Assembly (NCBI GenBank): GCA_009837395.1
Contig: VXTP01000028.1
Coordinates: 1 to 57,001, forward strand
Length of the DNA: 57,001 nt
Source: Gemmatimonadota bacterium
GTDB lineage: Bacteria; JAAXHH01
Reading direction: 5' to 3'
Position numbers and translations under genes: made by a program. Position 1 is the first letter of the stretch. Each line of letters opens with the position of its first letter. Under the pieces are notes generated by a model, which was given only the letters and a program-made list of their open reading frames with translations, was not told where the DNA came from and made no database searches. Shown here piece by piece: positions 33,251-42,101 of the stretch.

Positions 33251-34231
33251 ATGCCGCCCGTAACCTACCTTGAAGCCATTTCGTCCGGACTCCGCGAAGA
33301 AATGGAACGGGATGAAAGCGTCTTCTGCCTCGGCGAGGATATCGGCGTCTATGGCGGGGCCTTCAAGATCACGAAGGGATTCCTGGACGATTTCGGTGAG
33401 GACCGCGTGATCGACGCGCCCGTCGCCGAATCCGTAATCATCGGCGCGGCCATGGGTGCGGCGCTCATGGGCATGCGGCCCGTGGCCGAAATGCAGTTCG
33501 CCGATTTCATCACCTGCGGGTTCAACCAACTGGTCAACAACGTGGCCAAGACCCACTACCGCTGGGGCGCCGCGGTGCCCCTCGTGGTGCGGTGCCCCTC
33601 GGGAGCCATCGGCAACGCCGGTCCCTTCCATTCCCAGAACCCCGAGGCCTGGTTCTGCAAAGTGCCCGGCCTCAAGGTCGTGGCACCGGCCACGACCTAC
33701 GACGCGAAGGGCCTGCTCAAGTCCTCGATCCGTGACAACAACCCGGTACTGTACTTCGAACACAAGGGCCTGTACCGATTTCCCCGGATCCGGGAAGAAA
33801 TCCCCGAAGAGGACTATACTGTACCCATCGGTGAGGCGGCGGTCCGGCGGGAGGGCGGCGACGCGACGATCGTGACCTACGGCAAAATGGTCTTTCACAG
33901 TCTGGACGCCGCGGAAACGCTGGCCGGCGAGGGGGTCGAGACGGAAGTGCTCGACCTGAGGTCGCTGCTGCCCTACGACAAGCAGGCCATACTCGAGTCC
34001 GTCCGGAAGACGAACCGGCTCCTGGTGGTCCATGAGGATACGCTGACCGGCGGCTTCGGCGGTGAAATCGCCGCGGTGGTGGCCGAGGAAGCCTTCGAAC
34101 ATCTCGACGCGCCGGTCCGCAGGTTGGCGGCCATTGACACGCCCGTTCCCTTCAGCCCGCCGCTGGAGCAGTACTTCCTGCCGAACACGGAGAAAGTGAC
34201 CACGGCCCTGAGAGAGCTCCTGGCCTACTGA
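33251..34231 (+). CDS. 2-oxoacid dehydrogenase E1 component, beta subunit
   Basis: A 326-residue E1beta subunit completing the heterotetrameric decarboxylase. Typical blocks are FCLGEDIGVYGGAFKITKGF with the catalytic-site Glu, IDAPVAESVIIGAAMGAALM, RCPSGAIGNAGPFHSQNPEA and the C-terminal VVHEDTLTGGFGGEIAAVV. The protein lacks any fusion or truncation. The E2 gene follows after 69 bp. Confidence 0.94.
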   Translation: MPPVTYLEAISSGLREEMERDESVFCLGEDIGVYGGAFKITKGFLDDFGEDRVIDAPVAESVIIGAAMGAALMGMRPVAEMQFADFITCGFNQLVNNVAKTHYRWGAAVPLVVRCPSGAIGNAGPFHSQNPEAWFCKVPGLKVVAPATTYDAKGLLKSSIRDNNPVLYFEHKGLYRFPRIREEIPEEDYTVPIGEAAVRREGGDATIVTYGKMVFHSLDAAETLAGEGVETEVLDLRSLLPYDKQAILESVRKTNRLLVVHEDTLTGGFGGEIAAVVAEEAFEHLDAPVRRLAAIDTPVPFSPPLEQYFLPNTEKVTTALRELLAY

Positions 34232-34300
34232 CCGGCAGGCTCGTATCGGCAGCCACGCATCGTCCGGTACGTATCGTCAGGCACTGAGAGGAAAACGCAC

Positions 34301-35611
34301 GTGAACATCGTGATGCCCAGACTCGGCGAGAGTGTGGAAGAAGGAACCGTCATCCGCTGGCTGAAGCAAGTCGGCGATCCGATCGAGCGCGACGAGTCCG
34401 TGGTGGAAATTACCACCGACAAGATCGACACGGACATCCCCGCCATCGCGGGCGGCGTGCTGAGCGAGATCCGGGTGGCCGAGGGAACGACCGTGGCCAT
34501 AGGAGAAGTCATCGGCGTCATCGATACGGGGGATGACGAGGCCGACGGACCAGGCGGACCAGGCGAATCGGGTGAAACCGAGGCGGCTGAGCAGGCCGGG
34601 GATGGCGGTGGAGAAGTAGAGACGATCGAGGCCGATGAACGGACTCCGGCCGCTGAGGCTGGCGACGGCGGACCTTTGAGACGTCGGCGTTCCGAACGGT
34701 TCTACTCCCCCCTCGTGCTGCGTATCGCCCGGGAAGAGCGTATAGACATGGCCACGCTCGAGTCCCTGGAAGGAACCGGCAAGGGCGGACGGTTGACCCG
34801 GGATGACCTGCTTTCCTACCTGGAACGGCGCGCGTCCCGCATTCCCGAAGCGGCCGCGGAACAGGAAGACGAATCGGAATACGTATCGGTTTCCCGTCCG
34901 GCCGGCACCGAAGAAGCCCGCGTCGTGAACCTGGACACCCTGCGCAAGACCATCGCCAGGCACATGGTCCTCAGCAAGCAGGTGTCCCCACACGTGACCT
35001 CCGTGTCGGAGGTCGACATGACCCACGTCGTCCGCTACCGGGACGAGGCCAGGGAGCGGTTCCAGCAGAAGACCGGCATCCGGCTGACGCTGACCCCGTT
35101 CTTCATCACCGCCATTGTCGACGCCCTGCGGGCGAACCCCATGCTGAACGCCACGATGGACGGTGACCGGGTGCTGCAGTGGAAGCACGTGAACATGGGG
35201 CTGGCGGTCGGACTGGAAAAGGGCGTCGTCGTACCGGTGATCCGCCACGCGGACGAGATGGATTTCGCGGAAATCGCCGCGGCAGCCCACGACCTGGCCA
35301 AGCGGGCCCATGACCGCAAGCTGACCCCGGACGACCTGCAGGGCAGCACGTTCACCCTGACGAACCCGGGCATGTGGGCCACCCTTTTCGGCACGCCGAT
35401 CATCAACCAGCCCGAGGCGGGCATCATCGCCACCGGAAGCGTCAAGAAGCTGGTCGTCGTACTGGCGGACGATTCACTGGCCATCCGGTCCATGATGTTC
35501 CTGAGCCTGTCCTTCGACCACCGGTTCATCGACGGCCTCAACGCGGCCCGGTTCATCCGGGACATTACGCAGAACCTGGAGTCCTTCGATACCGACCGGG
35601 TCGGGGCCTGA
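34301..35611 (+). CDS. Dihydrolipoamide acyltransferase (E2)
   Basis: A 436-residue E2 subunit. An N-terminal lipoyl domain (residues 1-76) has the lipoylated Lys41 in ITTDKIDTD. An acidic, repeat-bearing linker follows (a 9-bp tandem repeat at 34547-34564 encodes Gly-Pro-Gly repeats). A peripheral-subunit-binding domain (SPLVLRIAREERIDMATLES) and a C-terminal catalytic domain with His407 and Asp411 in SFDHRFIDG complete it. GTG 34301 is the start, with AGAGGA upstream and the lipoyl domain beginning at once. No E3 dihydrolipoamide dehydrogenase gene is in the window, so E3 must be shared from elsewhere. Confidence 0.94.
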   Translation: MNIVMPRLGESVEEGTVIRWLKQVGDPIERDESVVEITTDKIDTDIPAIAGGVLSEIRVAEGTTVAIGEVIGVIDTGDDEADGPGGPGESGETEAAEQAGDGGGEVETIEADERTPAAEAGDGGPLRRRRSERFYSPLVLRIAREERIDMATLESLEGTGKGGRLTRDDLLSYLERRASRIPEAAAEQEDESEYVSVSRPAGTEEARVVNLDTLRKTIARHMVLSKQVSPHVTSVSEVDMTHVVRYRDEARERFQQKTGIRLTLTPFFITAIVDALRANPMLNATMDGDRVLQWKHVNMGLAVGLEKGVVVPVIRHADEMDFAEIAAAAHDLAKRAHDRKLTPDDLQGSTFTLTNPGMWATLFGTPIINQPEAGIIATGSVKKLVVVLADDSLAIRSMMFLSLSFDHRFIDGLNAARFIRDITQNLESFDTDRVGA

Positions 35612-35626
35612 CCCGGCGGCCCGGAA

Positions 35627-36445
35627 ATGACGCTCGAACCCGGCTCCCTGCATATCGGCACGATGGGATGGACCTACAGGGACTGGCACGGATCCTTCTA
35701 CCCCCGCGACGCCGACCGGAAAGTCCTCCTGCAGCACTACGCCCGGGTCTTCGACGCCCTCGAAATCGACAGTACATTCCACTTCATCCCCAGGCCGGAG
35801 GTGGTGACGTCCTGGCACGACCGCACCCCGGGGACGTTCCGCTTCACGGCCAAACTCCCCGGCGAGATCACCCATGAACGGGGCCTGGTGGATACGGAGG
35901 ACCTGTTGACCCCGTTCCTGGCCAGCATGGCCCTCCTGGGCGAGCGCCTCGGCTGCCTGCTCGTTCAGCTTCCTCCCGGATTTCAGCATAACACAGAAAC
36001 GTTCAGCCGGGTGGAAACATTCCTGAAACTGTTGCCCGCCAGCGACTTCCGCTTCGCCTTCGAGTTCAGGCACGGGTCATGGATCAAGCCGGAGGTATTC
36101 GACCTGCTCCGGACGCACGGCGTGGCCTGGACCATGCAGGACCATCCCAAAATCATGCCGATCGTGCCCGAGATCACCGCGGATTTCACCTATATCCGGT
36201 GGATGGGCAATACGGAGGACCCGCGCATCGGCCACTTCCGGGAATCCGTCGTGGACCGCACCCAGGAGCTCATCAAGTGGGCGGAACGGCTGAAGCGCGA
36301 CATACTCCCCCGGGTCGACACGCTGTACGGGTTCTTCAACAACTACTATTCCGGCCATTCACCCGCCGACTGCAACCGGATGAAACGGCTGCTCGGACTG
36401 GATACGGCCACCCCGGACTTCGACCGCCAGTTGAGCCTGTTCTGA
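35627..36445 (+). CDS. DUF72 family protein
   Basis: A 272-residue protein of the DUF72 (YecE-like) family, a TIM-barrel fold of unknown activity. Hallmarks are the start LHIGTMGWTYRDWHGSFYP, FDALEIDSTFH near residue 45, FAFEFRHGSW near residue 145, and the FFNNYYSGHSPADC segment near the C-terminus. It follows E2 by 15 bp. Its last residues and stop lie in a 21-bp-spaced repeat. Confidence 0.9.
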   Translation: MTLEPGSLHIGTMGWTYRDWHGSFYPRDADRKVLLQHYARVFDALEIDSTFHFIPRPEVVTSWHDRTPGTFRFTAKLPGEITHERGLVDTEDLLTPFLASMALLGERLGCLLVQLPPGFQHNTETFSRVETFLKLLPASDFRFAFEFRHGSWIKPEVFDLLRTHGVAWTMQDHPKIMPIVPEITADFTYIRWMGNTEDPRIGHFRESVVDRTQELIKWAERLKRDILPRVDTLYGFFNNYYSGHSPADCNRMKRLLGLDTATPDFDRQLSLF

Positions 36446-36463
36446 AACCTGTAGAGCCTGTTC
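36433..36463. repeat. 21-bp-spaced repeat over the DUF72 stop codon
   Basis: GAGCCTGTTC occurs at 36433-36442 and 36454-36463, each followed by a T/G then GAAA. The TGA stop lies between the copies. Confidence 0.7.
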
Positions 36464-36479
36464 GGAAATGGGTTGCGCC

Positions 36480-37874
36480 ATGGGAAAATCGCTCGTGATC
36501 GGATCGTTCCTGCTGGCATTGTGCGCCTGCGCAGCGGACCCTCCGTTGGATGAAGACGAGATACGACTCACGCTCTGGACCCAGGACTACTGGGTCGGCG
36601 TCACCGGCCACGAACTGGACGGTGTGCCGCTGGATGACCCGCGCCGGGCGCAGTACACGGTCAAAGACTGGTATAACAAGGTTGCCCGCGACTTCAAGGC
36701 CTTGTATCCGGACCGCAAGATCCATATCCACATCGAGACCCTCGACTGGACCAGCGGGTTTCAGAAGATCGACATCGCCGTGGCCTCCGGACGTCCGCCC
36801 GACGTCCTGATCAGCACGTCCGGAATCGCGTTGAAATACGCTCGGTTCGGGCTCCTGGAAGCGTTCGACGAATATCTCTCCGATGAAGACATCAGGGACT
36901 TCGGATCCTTCTACGGTTTCAGTGAGTACGAAGGCAGACACTACTTCCTGCCCTTCATCGGCGGCAACCGGTACATGGTGGCGAATCTGGAAATCTTCCG
37001 GGAACGGGACGCGGTGCACCTGCTCCCGAGCGAGGGAGACCGGCTCTGGACCTACGATCAATTTCTGGCCGCCGCCCGCGCGACGACCTTCGACCGCGAC
37101 GGCAGAATCGACGTATACGGTTTCGCCATGCCCTTCCAGCGGAACTCTCCGCAGCAGGACCAGATGCCTTTTTTCTGGGGGCACGGCGCGCGTCAGTTCA
37201 ACGACAACGGCGACAGTCTGGTGATCAACAGCGAGATGGGGGTGAAGGCCCTGCAGTTCATGGTGGACCTGGAACACGTGCACGGCGTAGTGCCTACGGG
37301 CTCCGCGGGGCTGCGCAACAACGACGTGACCGACCTGTGGAACGCGGGCCGGCTCGCGATGCGCCAGGCCCATCACGGCACCCGGCGTTCTCACGAGCGC
37401 GCGCTGGAGACCGGCGTGATCGAGGAGGGGGTCATCGAGCTCTATCCCATGATGTACCCGTCTCTGCCGGGTGTCGATCCCGGCGCCTTCGTCGTGGCCG
37501 ACTCTCCGTGTGTATTCAGGCAGGAGGACGAGGAAAAGCGGGAACTCTCCATTGCCCTTGCGAAGTTCCTGACCAACACCCGCCACGAACGGGAAGCGGC
37601 CTACGCCATGTCCACCCTGCCGACGAGGTATTCCGCGCTGGACGTCTGGGCCGACGATCCCTTCCAGCAGTACGTCCTTCGCGTAGCGCGATACGGCAAG
37701 AAAGACGCCATACAGGGTTACGGCATCCCCCTGGTGAACATGACCCTGAGCGCTTTCCAGGCCGCCATGTCCCGGCAGGCCACGCCCGGGAAGGCGCTCG
37801 ACGACCTGGCCAGGCGGGGTAACCGGTTCATTCGCAGAGACATCGAACGCCGCCTGCGCGCCGGGGCGGAGTAA
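36480..37874 (+). CDS. ABC transporter sugar-type solute-binding lipoprotein
   Basis: A 464-residue periplasmic or surface binding protein of the family 1 (maltose/glycerol-3-phosphate) type. The N-terminus MGKSLVIGSFLLALCAC is a lipoprotein signal with Cys17 as the likely lipidated residue. The start at 36480 gives the best signal; ATG 36468 in the same frame is an alternative. The mature protein has the usual WTSGFQKIDIAVASGRPPDV and GNRYMVANLEIF segments of the cluster. Two permease genes follow directly. No ATPase gene is present. Confidence 0.87.
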   Translation: MGKSLVIGSFLLALCACAADPPLDEDEIRLTLWTQDYWVGVTGHELDGVPLDDPRRAQYTVKDWYNKVARDFKALYPDRKIHIHIETLDWTSGFQKIDIAVASGRPPDVLISTSGIALKYARFGLLEAFDEYLSDEDIRDFGSFYGFSEYEGRHYFLPFIGGNRYMVANLEIFRERDAVHLLPSEGDRLWTYDQFLAAARATTFDRDGRIDVYGFAMPFQRNSPQQDQMPFFWGHGARQFNDNGDSLVINSEMGVKALQFMVDLEHVHGVVPTGSAGLRNNDVTDLWNAGRLAMRQAHHGTRRSHERALETGVIEEGVIELYPMMYPSLPGVDPGAFVVADSPCVFRQEDEEKRELSIALAKFLTNTRHEREAAYAMSTLPTRYSALDVWADDPFQQYVLRVARYGKKDAIQGYGIPLVNMTLSAFQAAMSRQATPGKALDDLARRGNRFIRRDIERRLRAGAE

Positions 37875-37906
37875 TCGCGAAGTAAGCGCCGGAGGGTCCC
37901 ACCGTC

Positions 37907-38791
37907 TTGAGCCTCACCCGAACGATCTTCAAGGAACGCTGGGCCTACCTGTTCCTCCTCTTTCCTCTCCTGCTTTTCGCGGTCTTCAACATGCTGCCCA
38001 TGGCCGCGACGATCCTCCTCGGTTTCGCCGACTACTTTCCCGGGGGACAACCGGTCTGGACCGGCCTCGAAAACTACGCCTACGCGCTGTCGGACGACCT
38101 CTTCTGGAAGGCGCTGGGGATCACCGTCCTGTACACCTGCGGAGTGGTGCCCGCCAGCCTGCTGATCTCGTTGTTCCTGGCCTACGTCATCTTCGGTCTG
38201 AAATACGCCTGGGCCCAGGTCATCTTCAAATCGGCCTTCTACCTCCCGGTGGTGACGTCCGGGGCCATCCTCTCCCTGGTCTGGCTGTGGCTGTTCAATC
38301 CTGCCCGCGGACTGCTCAACTACGTGCTGTCCTTCGCAGGGTTGGGACCCTACCTGTGGACCAGCGATCCCCAGATGGCCCTGCCTTCGCTGATGTTCAT
38401 GGCGATCATGGGCGGGCACGGCGCCGCCATCGTGTTGCTGACCGCCGCCATGGGCGGCATCCCGGCCAGCTACTACGAGGCGGCGCGGCTGGACGGCGCC
38501 GGCCCGTGGCGGCAGTACTGGAAGATCACCCTGCCCCTGCTCCGCCCGACGGTGCTCTACCTGCTCGTTACCAGCACGATCGCCTCCTTCCAGGTATTTA
38601 CCCAGGTGCTCATGATGACTGGAGGCGGCCCGGACTACGCGACGACCACGCTGGTCTATCTGATCTATACCGACGCCTTCGAGTACTTCGATTTCGGGAA
38701 GGCCGCCGCCGAAGCGACCCTGCTTTCCCTCAGCCTGGCCGGTATCGCCGTGCTGCAATACAAGTGGCTGGCCAGTGACGTGGAATACTGA
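37907..38791 (+). CDS. ABC transporter permease, MalF/UgpA type
   Basis: A 294-residue permease with six predicted spans. The EAA loop that contacts the ATPase reads EAARLDGAGPWRQYWKITLP. The start is TTG 37907, with GGAGGG about 12 bases upstream. It lies 32 bp after the binding-protein gene and partners the next permease to form the membrane channel for a sugar or polyol. The specificity cannot be told from sequence. Confidence 0.88.
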   Translation: MSLTRTIFKERWAYLFLLFPLLLFAVFNMLPMAATILLGFADYFPGGQPVWTGLENYAYALSDDLFWKALGITVLYTCGVVPASLLISLFLAYVIFGLKYAWAQVIFKSAFYLPVVTSGAILSLVWLWLFNPARGLLNYVLSFAGLGPYLWTSDPQMALPSLMFMAIMGGHGAAIVLLTAAMGGIPASYYEAARLDGAGPWRQYWKITLPLLRPTVLYLLVTSTIASFQVFTQVLMMTGGGPDYATTTLVYLIYTDAFEYFDFGKAAAEATLLSLSLAGIAVLQYKWLASDVEY

Positions 38792-38846
38792 TACCAATCG
38801 CTTAAACCCGCACGTCTCCGAACCAGGACGGATCTGTTACAAGGAT

Positions 38847-39656
38847 ATGTTAAAATACGTTTTTAAGGTAATTCTCGCGCTCTTCGCCGTACTGACGCTG
38901 ATGCCCCTGTACTGGATCGTCGTCACCGCGTTCCAGACCCCGTCGGTGGTCCTCGCCTTTCCGCCGAGCCTGGTACCGTCGCCGGCGTCGTGGATCAATT
39001 TCGCCCGCCTGTTCAATGGTTCCGAAATCGGCACCTGGATGGCCAATTCCCTCATCGTGACGGGCACGGTGACGGCATCCAACGTGCTCCTCGGCACGCT
39101 CGCCGGCTACACGCTGGCCAAGAAGGACTTTCCGGGACGCCAGACGATCTTCTGGACGGTGATCAGCCTCATGTTCATCCCGAGCCAGCTGACCATCATC
39201 CCGCTCTACGCGCTGATCGTCCAACTGGACTGGATCAATACCTACCAGGCGCTCATCGTCCCGGCGCTGATCATGCCCTTTTCCATTTTCCTGATGAAAC
39301 AGTTCCTGCAGACGCTGCCCACGGAACTCATCGAGGCCGCGCGCATGGATGGATGCGGGGAGTGGGGGGTGTTTCAGCGGGTGATCCTGCCGCTGGCGAA
39401 GCCCGGGATGGGCGTGCTGGCCATCTTCACATTCATGGGGGTGTGGAACGACTTTCTGTGGCCGTTGATTGTGATCAACCAAAGCTCGATGCTGACCCTG
39501 CAGGTCGGGCTCAACTCTCTGCAGAACCAGTACTACACCGATTACGGCCTGCTCATGGCCGGGGCCGCGGTGTCGGCCCTGCCCATGATCGCCTTCTTTC
39601 TCGTCTTCCAGCCCTATTTCGTGCGGAGCATCACGATCGGGGCGATAAAGGGGTAG
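38847..39656 (+). CDS. ABC transporter permease, MalG/UgpB-partner type
   Basis: A 269-residue second permease with six predicted spans and the EAA loop EAARMDGCGEWGVFQRVILP. The first span (VFKVILALFAVLTLMPLYWI) begins right after ATG 38847. An in-frame GTG at 38775 overlaps the end of the previous gene and would add 24 residues, so the start is uncertain. The gene's stop faces that of the GNAT gene 8 bp away. The importer would need a shared MalK/UgpC-like ATPase coded elsewhere. Confidence 0.87.
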   Translation: MLKYVFKVILALFAVLTLMPLYWIVVTAFQTPSVVLAFPPSLVPSPASWINFARLFNGSEIGTWMANSLIVTGTVTASNVLLGTLAGYTLAKKDFPGRQTIFWTVISLMFIPSQLTIIPLYALIVQLDWINTYQALIVPALIMPFSIFLMKQFLQTLPTELIEAARMDGCGEWGVFQRVILPLAKPGMGVLAIFTFMGVWNDFLWPLIVINQSSMLTLQVGLNSLQNQYYTDYGLLMAGAAVSALPMIAFFLVFQPYFVRSITIGAIKG

Positions 39657-39664
39657 GTCCTGCG

Positions 39665-40252
39665 CTAATCCAGGGCCGGGAAGTCTTCCTGGTCGCGCAG
39701 GGTGTAGGAAAGAAGGGCGAGGTCGTGCACGCTTCCCTCGATGTCGCGGACCTGGCCGGGCAGGATGGCGCGCTGCACGAACCCCACGAGCTGCAGCAGG
39801 AGGATCGCGCCGCGCTGGACGTCCACCATGCACTCGGCGTTGAGCTGCTCGATGGAACCGGTGTGCAGGGCAACGGCGATCAGTTCGTTGATCATCTCGA
39901 CGGCCAGTCCCTGGCGGCGGAAATCGGGGTGTACGACGAGGCGGAGCTTGCCGATATGGCTTTTCCAGCCGCGGCGCTCGCGATGCAGCGAGACCTCGGC
40001 GACGATATCGCCGTCCACGATCGCCACGATGGGGATGACGACGTCCCAGTCGATGTTGTTGCACCATCCCTGGATGATGCTCTTTTCGCGGATATCGTCC
40101 TTCAGGAAGATCCGGTCCTTGCGCGGGATCGACTGGAAGAAGGCGTACAGCGCCTCCACGTCGTCCGCTTCGAGCGGGCGGATCGTAACCTTGGTACCGT
40201 CCTTCAACGTCTCCTGTTTCGGATATTCCTGGGCCAGGATTTCATCCAGCAT
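39665..40252 (-). CDS. GNAT family N-acetyltransferase
   Basis: A 195-residue acyl-CoA transferase. The acetyl-CoA-binding motif A is seen in LRLVVHPDFRRQGLAVEMI, and the N-terminal TIRPLEADDVEALYAFFQ is the usual first strand and helix. Substrate unknown; proteins, amino acids or small amines are all possible. It has its own promoter at 40356-40384 (leftward) and is monocistronic. Confidence 0.85.
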   Translation of the reverse strand: MLDEILAQEYPKQETLKDGTKVTIRPLEADDVEALYAFFQSIPRKDRIFLKDDIREKSIIQGWCNNIDWDVVIPIVAIVDGDIVAEVSLHRERRGWKSHIGKLRLVVHPDFRRQGLAVEMINELIAVALHTGSIEQLNAECMVDVQRGAILLLQLVGFVQRAILPGQVRDIEGSVHDLALLSYTLRDQEDFPALD

Positions 40253-40355
40253 GGCGGACTCCCTTCTAGCTTCCCTTCCCTCGCGTTGCCGAAAACAGCC
40301 AGCCGGCGGGCGTTCGATTTCGATAAGGTGCCTGAACTCCTGTACTTTTCACTGA

Positions 40356-40384
40356 AAGTTAGATCGAACGGTACCGGTTGTCAA
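40356..40384 (-). promoter_or_regulatory. Promoter of the GNAT gene
   Basis: Reading leftward: CCGCTTGACA with TTGACA at 40384-40379, exactly 17 bp, TAACTT (40361-40356; three of six). Leader about 100 bases. Confidence 0.55.
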
Positions 40385-40468
40385 GCGGGGTCTGGCAGTG
40401 CGTAGGCGCGTCTTGCGAAGACCCGAACGACCGCCGGTGAAACCGTACGCAAACCGGCCAAAAACCGC

Positions 40469-40497
40469 TTGACATGAACGCTCCTTCCGCTTAGCCT
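40469..40497 (+). promoter_or_regulatory. Promoter of the 40643-45160 genes
   Basis: CCGCTTGACA with TTGACA at 40469-40474, 17-bp spacer, TAGCCT (three of six). The 10-bp -35 block is the exact complement of the one at 40379-40388. Confidence 0.5.
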
Positions 40498-40642
40498 GAA
40501 TGCAGACCAACGCCACGTTAAGATCCAGCTTTAGTTTCAGGTCGCAACACGTTCAGCAGGCCTGCCTGCGCTGCGTCCCTCATTCTTGTGCTGTCATACC
40601 GATTTGCAGGTATACGGCCCGTGGCCGGAGAGGAGCCTTACC

Positions 40643-40990
40643 ATGAAGCTTACATTCACCGATCTCAACGATATGATACGCGAATTGAAGGAGAAAAGCG
40701 TCCAGTCGATCCGGGTGAATGAAGTGATTCGTGATGTACAGGTGATGATTCCGGATGAGTATCCCATGCCCATCAAAACCTTTTCGGTCTATGTAACCGC
40801 CAGTATCGATGGAGAATGGAACGAGGAACTCGTGGCAGAATACGTGGAGCACGTCGGTTGTGTCGACGAGCTTGCCGGGGAGGAGGTCCTGTCTGACCTG
40901 CACCGGCGCACGGGGAACAAGGTGGAGATCCTTCGCGAGCTGCTGGCGGGCGAATTCCTGACCGTGGGATCGGGCCGGTTCGAAGAATGA
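40643..40990 (+). CDS. Small protein of unknown function
   Basis: A 115-residue soluble protein (MKLTFTDLNDMIRELKEKSV). It is acidic, with alternating helix and strand character and no signal peptide or membrane span. I do not recognise a family. Two Cys residues are absent from any motif (one lies in HVGCVDE). GGAGAGGAG lies just upstream of ATG 40643, which supports this start over the longer frame to 40586. It is the first gene after the promoter at 40469 and precedes a Gfo/Idh gene by 88 bp. Confidence 0.65.
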   Translation: MKLTFTDLNDMIRELKEKSVQSIRVNEVIRDVQVMIPDEYPMPIKTFSVYVTASIDGEWNEELVAEYVEHVGCVDELAGEEVLSDLHRRTGNKVEILRELLAGEFLTVGSGRFEE

Positions 40991-41078
40991 ACGATGCCGC
41001 ATCGCATGCCGGTCCGGCAGGAGGAAGTCCCGCCCGGACCGGCGTTGACCTATCCATTCACATGAAAAGGAGTTCGAC

Positions 41079-42053
41079 GTGAGCACCGATCCCGTCGGTT
41101 TCGGCGTGATAGGGCTTGGCATGGGGGCGGTGCGCGCCCGTTTCATAAGCGAGACGGAAGGCGCGCGGCTCGCGGCGGTGGCGGAACTCGACGAGGAGCG
41201 GGGCCGGAAGGCCGCGGCGGAGTACGGTATCGACTGGTACCGGGACTTCCGCCAACTGCTTGACCGCGACGATATCGACGTCATCACCGTGATGACGCCC
41301 AGCGGCACCCATGCGGATTTCGCCATCGCGGCCGCGGAGGCGGGCAAGCACGTCATCACCACCAAGCCCGTGGAGGTCAGCCTGGAACGGGCGGACCGGA
41401 TGATCGCGGCCTGCAGCGAGGCCGGCGTGATCCTGGCCGTCGATTTCGAAGCGCGGTACATGGCCGACAACGTGCGCGTCAAACAGGCCGTGGACGAGGG
41501 GCGCCTCGGGCGTATGATCCTGGGCGAAGTACGGCTGAAGTGGTTCAGGAACGACGCCTATTACGAGGGCTGGCACGGCACGTGGGCGCTGGACGGCGGC
41601 GGGTCGCTGATCAACCAGTCCGTGCACCAGATCGATCTTTTGGGCTGGTACATGGGGGAGGTCGAAAGCGTCCAGGGCCAGATCGGGGTGTTCAACCACG
41701 ACATCGAATCCGAGGACCTCGGCATGGCTATGCTCCGCTTCAAAAACGGCGCCGTCGGAACCATCCTGGGAACGACGACCTGTCCCGTCACCATCCCCGC
41801 GGGAGTGGAGCTGCACGGCACGCAGGGGCTGGTCATAACGGCCGGTAACAAGGTCGATACCTGGCACGTTCCGGATGAATCGGCCGATGATCCCTTTCCC
41901 TACGAGGGGCCGCGCAACGTGATCGAGGACATGGTCACCCTGGTCCGGGACGGCGGCACGCCCCGCATCACGGGCGAGGAAGCCAAGAAGTCCCTCTCGC
42001 TCATCCTCGCCATCTATGAATCCTCCCGGACGGAACAGGCCGTGTCCCTTTAA
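41079..42053 (+). CDS. Gfo/Idh/MocA family oxidoreductase
   Basis: A 324-residue NAD(P)-dependent dehydrogenase-like protein. GFGVIGLGMGAVRARF is the Rossmann motif and VITTKPVEV holds the substrate-site Lys96-Pro97; the usual Glu before it is Thr95. The remainder (GGGSLINQSVHQIDLLGWYM) is a normal Gfo/Idh C-terminal domain. GTG 41079 is the start, with AAAAGGAG 7 bases upstream. The tyrS gene begins 48 bp downstream, after a 16-bp triplet repeat that covers this gene's stop. Confidence 0.88.
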   Translation: MSTDPVGFGVIGLGMGAVRARFISETEGARLAAVAELDEERGRKAAAEYGIDWYRDFRQLLDRDDIDVITVMTPSGTHADFAIAAAEAGKHVITTKPVEVSLERADRMIAACSEAGVILAVDFEARYMADNVRVKQAVDEGRLGRMILGEVRLKWFRNDAYYEGWHGTWALDGGGSLINQSVHQIDLLGWYMGEVESVQGQIGVFNHDIESEDLGMAMLRFKNGAVGTILGTTTCPVTIPAGVELHGTQGLVITAGNKVDTWHVPDESADDPFPYEGPRNVIEDMVTLVRDGGTPRITGEEAKKSLSLILAIYESSRTEQAVSL

Positions 42054-42088
42054 CTCGTTGTCCCTGTAAATCGGTGTCCCTTTAAATC
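42041..42088. repeat. 16-bp tandem repeat x3 over a stop codon
   Basis: CGTGTCCCTTTAACTC, GTTGTCCCTGTAAATC and GGTGTCCCTTTAAATC lie head to tail. The first copy holds the TAA stop of the Gfo/Idh gene; the others repeat a TAA, in other frames because the period is 16. Confidence 0.85.
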
Positions 42089-42101
42089 GGAATCTCCCAG
42101 C

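Larger units (their letters stand above)
40253..40642. other. Divergent intergenic region with paired promoters
   Basis: These 390 bp hold no gene that I can support. Two promoters face apart, one for the GNAT gene and one for the plus-strand genes, and both carry CCGCTTGACA. The AT-richer stretch near 40300-40370 belongs to the GNAT promoter. Confidence 0.65.
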
